Source: an uncultured Anaerolineae bacterium (GTDB lineage Bacteria > Chloroflexota > Anaerolineae > Anaerolineales > Villigracilaceae). From it: 10,945 bases of DNA. Each line of letters begins with the position of its first letter. Positions within the stretch are counted from its first letter, which is position 1. The notes beneath the pieces were generated by a model. It did not search any database. It saw nothing but the letters and a program-made list of their open reading frames with translations, and was not told the DNA's origin. Below, piece after piece: positions 7,476-10,945 of the stretch. Both the position numbers and the translations under genes were made by a program. Location of the stretch: the NCBI GenBank assembly GCA_903882765.1, contig CAIRYE010000128.1, positions 1 to 10,945 on the forward strand. Direction: 5' to 3'.

Positions 7476-7642
7476 AAAATGAAAAGGTCCATTCCGGTTT
7501 TAATGGGCTGGATGAAATGAGATCCGATCGTTCTTTCAAGTTGTCGATATGGCGTCTTGGTTTTCTTGCCGGCACTCTTGACCTTGGAATTTTAATTTTG
7601 CACAACAATCTTATGATCGATGGTGGCATAACCGCATGGTAG
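7472..7642 (+). pseudogene. Relic of a short-chain dehydrogenase/reductase (SDR) C-terminus
   Basis: An open frame of 56 codons runs from a TTG that overlaps the glycosyltransferase stop (TTGA) to a TAG inside the start of the CMP-synthetase gene. Its end, NNLMIDGGITAW, is the characteristic SDR C-terminus (usually TGxNLxVDGGxTAW), and KNEKV near its start resembles the segment before the last SDR helix. Between them the sequence reads poorly: a better SDR-like stretch, FFQVVDMASW, lies in another frame around 7535-7565, and FLAG then returns in the main frame. This suggests a degraded gene with frameshifts whose first roughly 200 codons are gone. SDR genes often precede CMP-nonulosonate synthetase genes. 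It could instead be a small translated ORF coupled to its neighbours. The 160-bp gap holds nothing else clear and no good promoter. Confidence 0.5.
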
Positions 7643-8871
7643 AGAAACCAGAAATTTTAGTGATCATCCCGGCCCGTGGCGGCTCAAAAGGGATACCCCG
7701 CAAGAACATACGTATGTTCTCAGGTTACCCACTTATCGCATGGAGTATTGCCGCGGCGAAAAAATCGAAGTCCGTAACACGAGTGATCGTGAGCACGGAT
7801 GACCCGGAGATTGCGGCCGTAGCCCGCGAGTGGGGAGCCGAAACGCCTTTCCTGCGACCAGCGGAATTCGCTCAAGATAAGACCACTGATCTGCCTGTTT
7901 TTGAACACGCCCTAAAATGGCTAAAAGAGAATGAAAATTACCAACCCGACATCGTTATTCAGCTGCGGCCGACCTCCCCTATCCGACCTCTCCATTGTGT
8001 TGATGACGCGGTGAAGATCCTATTGGATCACCCACAAGCGGATTCGGTTCGCGGTATTGTGCCGGCCGGCCAAAACCCCCACAAAATGTGGAAATTACGC
8101 CCCGACCTGAACAGCCCTATGAAGAATTTGATCGAAGTTGAAGGGATCGCAGAACCTTATAACGCTCCTAGGCAGATCCTTCCCGACATTTACTGGCAAA
8201 CCGGTCACATCGATGCCATCCGCCCCGAAGCGATCGCTAACGGATCAATGAGCGGTAAGAACGTCTTTCCCTTGCTGATCGACCCTAAGTTCACGGTGGA
8301 CTTGGATAACCTGAATGATTGGATGAGAGCGGAGTGGCTGGTAAAATTTGGCGAGCTCGAATTGGTTACCCCCGGAAAGCCCAAACGAAGCCTGCCCAAG
8401 AACGTTAAAATACTCGCGCTTGATTTTGATGGTGTAATCACCGATAATCGCGTTTGGGTCGATGAGAATGGCCACGAAATGATCGCCGCCAACCGCAGCG
8501 ATAGCCTAATTATGACCAAGATAAAAGAAAAAGGTATCCAGGTTGTAATCATTTCATCCGAAACAAACTCCGTTGTTTCAGCACGAGCGAAAAAGATGCG
8601 GGTTGAAGTGATCCAAGGCGTTGGCATTAACGATAAGGCGTCAGTACTGGCCGATCACCTCGCGCAAAAAGGAGTTGACCCTTCTACCGTTGTTTTTATT
8701 GGAAATGATATTAATGATATTTCCTGTTTTGAATTTGTTGGCTGGGCTGTAGCAGTGGCTGACGCGATGCCCCCCGTACTAAACGCGGCTGACCATATCA
8801 CCAAAAACAACGGCGGCCATGGCGCGGTAAGAGAAATTTGCGATTTGTTGTTAGAATCTATAAGTGAATAA
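7636..8871 (+). CDS. neuA: CMP-nonulosonate (acylneuraminate) cytidylyltransferase fused to KdsC-like HAD phosphatase
   Basis: A 411-residue two-domain cytoplasmic enzyme. Residues 6-235 form a CMP-sialic-acid-synthetase domain that activates a nonulosonic acid with CTP: IPARGGSKGIPRKN (11-24) is the CTP-binding signature, QLRPTSPIRP (109-118) and QTGHIDAIRP (188-197) are conserved, and VDLDNLNDW (221-229) carries metal-ligand Asp residues. After a linker (about 236-257) comes a C0-type HAD phosphatase like KdsC: DFDGVITD (263-270) with nucleophile Asp263 and acid/base Asp265, ISS (306-308), Lys334, and IGNDINDISCFE (355-366) with Asp358 and Asp361. It ends in GGHGAVREICDLLL (393-406), as in KdsC. 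All catalytic HAD residues are present, so it is probably an active phosphatase for a 9-phosphate sugar. A similar domain order is known in animal CMAS. The ATG overlaps the SDR relic's end; no strong Shine-Dalgarno is visible. Confidence 0.9.
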   Translation: MVEKPEILVIIPARGGSKGIPRKNIRMFSGYPLIAWSIAAAKKSKSVTRVIVSTDDPEIAAVAREWGAETPFLRPAEFAQDKTTDLPVFEHALKWLKENENYQPDIVIQLRPTSPIRPLHCVDDAVKILLDHPQADSVRGIVPAGQNPHKMWKLRPDLNSPMKNLIEVEGIAEPYNAPRQILPDIYWQTGHIDAIRPEAIANGSMSGKNVFPLLIDPKFTVDLDNLNDWMRAEWLVKFGELELVTPGKPKRSLPKNVKILALDFDGVITDNRVWVDENGHEMIAANRSDSLIMTKIKEKGIQVVIISSETNSVVSARAKKMRVEVIQGVGINDKASVLADHLAQKGVDPSTVVFIGNDINDISCFEFVGWAVAVADAMPPVLNAADHITKNNGGHGAVREICDLLLESISE

Positions 8872-8889
8872 ACATACCCAGGAGTAAAA

Positions 8890-9774
8890 ATGACACGAGA
8901 AATAAAATTAGGACAAAGACTTGTTGGCGACAACCACCCAACCTATGTGATCGCTGAAATTGGAATCAACCACAATGGCGATCTTGATATTGCCAAAAAA
9001 ATGATCGAAGCAGCTGTACATGCCGGCGCTGATGCCGTCAAGTTCCAAAAACGCACCCCCGATGTTTGCACACCGCTTGAGCAGCAAAAACAAATGCGCG
9101 AAACCCCCTGGGGCTATATCAGCTACCTCGATTACCGCTACAAAGTGGAATTAGGACTGGAAGAATACCGCGAGATCGACCGCACCTGCAAAGCATTGGG
9201 TGTGGATTGGATGGTATCGGTTTGGGATGAACCTTCCGTAGATTTTATGGAACAGTTTGAGACTCCCGCTTATAAAGTACCATCAGCTTCACTGACCGAT
9301 CTATCCCTGCTAAAATACACCCGAAAGACCGGGAAACCGGTGATCATCTCAACCGGTATGTCTACCATGGATGAGATCAAACGCGGCGTAGACGTGGTTG
9401 GCAATGAAAACCTGGTCATTATGCACTGTACCAGCGCCTACCCTTGCGAACCAGAAGAACTTAACCTTCGGATGGTAGAAACTCTGCGCCGAGAATTCCC
9501 TCATAACCCGATCGGTTACTCCGGCCACGAAGTCGGCCTAGTTCCCTCCGCGATCGCGGTTGCGCTCGGGGCGTGCATCGTGGAACGTCACTTCACCCTA
9601 GACCGAGCTATGTGGGGCGGTGATCAGGCCGCATCCGTTGAACCTGGTGGCTTTGAAAAATTGGTAAAATATATCCGCGTTACCGAAGCTGGTATCGGCG
9701 ATGGTGTTAAAAAGGTTTACCAAAGTGAAATGAATTCACTCAAAAAATTACGCAGAGTAAAAGATAGCGAATAA
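8890..9774 (+). CDS. neuB: N-acetylneuraminate synthase family protein lacking the SAF domain
   Basis: A 294-residue NeuB-family enzyme, which condenses phosphoenolpyruvate with a six-carbon sugar (or its 6-phosphate) to a nine-carbon nonulosonic acid. The TIM barrel is complete: AEIGINHNGDLDIAKKMI (22-39), DAVKFQKRTP (48-57), YKVPSAS (128-134), STGMST (154-159), MHCTSAYPCEPEELNL (178-193), GYSGHEVGL (209-217) and VERHFTLDRAMWGGDQ (231-246). His213 and His234 match the metal-ligand histidines of the Neisseria enzyme. Full-length NeuB is about 345-350 residues and ends in a SAF (antifreeze-like) domain; this one stops at KKLRRVKDSE, where the linker to SAF would begin. The next gene starts 7 bp later, so no frameshifted SAF remains. 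AGGAG (8880-8884) lies 5 nt before the ATG. Substrate is undecided; a 6-phosphate sugar is suggested by the phosphatase fused to the neighbouring NeuA. Confidence 0.92.
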   Translation: MTREIKLGQRLVGDNHPTYVIAEIGINHNGDLDIAKKMIEAAVHAGADAVKFQKRTPDVCTPLEQQKQMRETPWGYISYLDYRYKVELGLEEYREIDRTCKALGVDWMVSVWDEPSVDFMEQFETPAYKVPSASLTDLSLLKYTRKTGKPVIISTGMSTMDEIKRGVDVVGNENLVIMHCTSAYPCEPEELNLRMVETLRREFPHNPIGYSGHEVGLVPSAIAVALGACIVERHFTLDRAMWGGDQAASVEPGGFEKLVKYIRVTEAGIGDGVKKVYQSEMNSLKKLRRVKDSE

Positions 9775-9781
9775 ATAACTT

Positions 9782-10636
9782 ATGGGAACCCTCGACAAAG
9801 TTCGTTCCACCCTTCGCAAACCTGTAAAGTACACACAGGCAGTTTTGCGCTGGAAAAGATTCAATTTTGGCGAGGCTCCCCCCATCTTCGCGAATTCAAA
9901 ACCAAAAAGCGGTTCGCATTTACTATTGCAGATCATGCAAGGGGTGTGTCAGGTAGCTCCATACACCTACGTTGAGTCTGACCCCATTCGTACCGTAAAA
10001 GCGACCGGCGGCCGAAACACAGCGGATAGCATTCTCACAACGATGAAAGCAATTCCTACCGGAGCCATTGGTTGGGGGTATGTTGACCCCACCCCTGAAA
10101 ATGTAGCATATTTATGCCAACCTGGCCGTATTAATTACTTCACCTACCGTGACCCACGCGATCTGCTGGTCTCACACGTTTATTACGCTACCAGCATGCA
10201 CGAAGGCCACGGTATGAACAAGCTCTATAACTCACTAACCGATTTTAACGAGCGTCTAAAAATCGCTATCACCGGCATCGATCGGGATGGGATGTATATG
10301 GTAAATATCTCCCAACGGTACGATGGCGTTTTTGAATGGTTGAAGCAACCACATACTTTATGCCTTCGTTTTGAAGATATGATCGATGATCAGGATAATA
10401 CACTCCGCTTGATCCTAGGTGAGTTTGATAAGGCAGGGTATAAACTGCCTATTTCTGAGGATTCCGCGTTATCCTCTCTTAGAGAAGCTATTCAGCCAAC
10501 TAAATCCCATACCTTCCGAAAAGGCCGAACAGGCAGTTGGAAAGATCACTTCACGGAAGTACATAAAGATCTTTTCAAACAGGTTGCTGGAGACCTAGTA
10601 GTTCGGCTTGGTTATGAAAAAGATAACAACTGGTAA
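9782..10636 (+). CDS. PAPS-dependent sulfotransferase (second of two, Sulfotransfer_1-like)
   Basis: A 284-residue soluble sulfotransferase of the cytosolic (PF00685-like) branch. The 5'-phosphosulfate loop is SKPKSGSHLLLQIM (39-52), where Ser45 stands in place of the more usual Thr. The 3'-phosphate segment is YFTYRDPRDLLVSHVYY (119-135), with Arg123 and Ser131 as the expected PAPS contacts. FRKGRTGSWKDHFT (245-258) is the classic RKGxxGxWKxxFT PAPS motif. It ends in LGYEKDNNW. No signal peptide or membrane segment is visible, so sulfonation would occur in the cytoplasm on a sugar, nucleotide sugar or lipid-linked intermediate. The gene follows neuB by 7 bp with no Shine-Dalgarno, which suggests an operon with coupled translation. 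Acceptor inferred, not shown: a product of the nonulosonate branch is the simplest guess. Overall identity to the first sulfotransferase looks low, so they are separate subfamilies and not a recent duplication. Confidence 0.9.
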   Translation: MGTLDKVRSTLRKPVKYTQAVLRWKRFNFGEAPPIFANSKPKSGSHLLLQIMQGVCQVAPYTYVESDPIRTVKATGGRNTADSILTTMKAIPTGAIGWGYVDPTPENVAYLCQPGRINYFTYRDPRDLLVSHVYYATSMHEGHGMNKLYNSLTDFNERLKIAITGIDRDGMYMVNISQRYDGVFEWLKQPHTLCLRFEDMIDDQDNTLRLILGEFDKAGYKLPISEDSALSSLREAIQPTKSHTFRKGRTGSWKDHFTEVHKDLFKQVAGDLVVRLGYEKDNNW

Positions 10637-10645
10637 CTAGGCAGA

Positions 10646-10945
10646 ATGAATTTCCCCAAAGATCTTCAATATAAAATGAAACGAAAAATAGGACGCCATA
10701 TCAACAACCTTAGGGTTGTTTTTATGGCGAACCGTGTTTTAGCAAAAGCCGGCAAACCAACTAGCTCAAAACCTATCTTGTTCTTCAAAGCTACCAGTGG
10801 TATTGATGATCTCTCATGGAACAGCGCTTTTCAGGTGCTAACTGCTTGGGGGTTACGCCTGCGCGGTATTCCCGTGGAATTTTTTGTTTGCCACCACGGT
10901 ATGAGCCTTTGCATTCTCGGAACTGATCGTGATCATGTAACCAAA
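10646..10945 (+). CDS. Unrecognised protein, possibly surface-polysaccharide glycosyltransferase (3' end cut)
   Basis: One hundred codons run to the window edge without a stop. The visible part has a basic N-terminus (MKRKIGRHINNLRVVF at 11-26), then a hydrophobic strand KPILFFKATSG (42-52) followed by a helix-like block and RGIPVEFFVCHHGMSLCILGTDRD (74-97). A Rossmann-like beta-alpha-beta start with Cys-x-x-Gly...Cys is reminiscent of the N-terminal half of some GT-B glycosyltransferases of polysaccharide loci, but I do not recognise the family firmly. It starts 9 bp after the sulfotransferase stop with only a weak AGG upstream. Alternative ATGs are at 10676 and 10724; the last sits in a hairpin arm and would drop the first 26 residues. 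Its position suggests it belongs to the same cluster. Confidence 0.55.
   Translation, partial: MNFPKDLQYKMKRKIGRHINNLRVVFMANRVLAKAGKPTSSKPILFFKATSGIDDLSWNSAFQVLTAWGLRLRGIPVEFFVCHHGMSLCILGTDRDHVTK
10694..10729 (+). repeat. Large inverted repeat (hairpin) at the start of the last gene
   Basis: The left arm (10694-10709, CGCCATATCAACAACC) and right arm (10714-10729, GGTTGTTTTTATGGCG) pair at 14 of 16 positions around a TTAG loop, with one 2x2 mismatch. The right arm holds a run of five T and an in-frame ATG at 10724. It may be an attenuator, a translation-masking hairpin or a weak terminator between the second sulfotransferase and the last gene, or it may be a chance feature inside coding sequence. 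Confidence 0.5.

Noticed and set aside
7580..7618. Possible neuA promoter (TTGACC near 7579, TATGAT near 7612)
   Set aside because: The spacing between the hexamers is about 28 nt, too long for a sigma-70 type promoter, and the -10-like bases encode the SDR relic's end.
8205..8627. A 140-codon open frame on the minus strand
   Set aside because: It is antisense to the NeuA-HAD fusion and has no recognisable features.
9775..9781. A frameshifted SAF domain after neuB
   Set aside because: Only 7 bp separate neuB from the next gene, whose reading frame is clearly a sulfotransferase; no SAF remnant can fit.

Overview
This 10.9 kb bacterial window carries the end of a housekeeping region followed by a same-strand cluster for surface-glycan chemistry. 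Moderate base composition and the mix of an NADP-type isocitrate dehydrogenase, a fused ATP sulfurylase/APS kinase and a SAF-less NeuB suggest an environmental bacterium. My weak guess is Chloroflexota (Anaerolineae); this is an impression from protein style and no sequence search was run. There is no rRNA, tRNA, CRISPR array, transposase or IS end in the window.

Layout: (1) 1-1094, minus strand: isocitrate dehydrogenase, cut by the left window edge. (2) 1095-1239: a divergent promoter region. (3) 1240-4021, plus strand: an RlmB-type 23S rRNA 2'-O-methyltransferase, then a sulfotransferase 17 bp downstream and a Gfo/Idh/MocA oxidoreductase 5 bp after that. (4) 4022-4113: a promoter with an extended -10 and a good Shine-Dalgarno site. 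(5) 4114-5832: bifunctional sulfate adenylyltransferase/adenylylsulfate kinase, ending in a strong intrinsic terminator. (6) 5889-7475: a GT-C type membrane glycosyltransferase that starts on the U-tract of that terminator. (7) 7472-7642: a 56-codon relic resembling the C-terminus of a short-chain dehydrogenase/reductase. (8) 7636-9774: a CMP-nonulosonate synthetase fused to a KdsC-like HAD phosphatase, then a NeuB-family synthase that lacks the usual SAF domain. (9) 9782-10636: a second, different sulfotransferase. (10) 10646 to the right edge: an unrecognised protein whose start region holds a large hairpin.

How the genes may work together (inference): Sat-CysC makes PAPS, the donor used by both sulfotransferases. 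The HAD-fused NeuA and the short NeuB fit a route through a 9-phosphorylated nonulosonic (sialic-acid-like) sugar that is dephosphorylated and CMP-activated. The GT-C enzyme would use a lipid-linked sugar at the membrane. Together they look like a locus for a sulfated, nonulosonate-containing extracellular glycan. The sugar-precursor, export and polymerisation genes are not in the window and would have to lie to the right or elsewhere.
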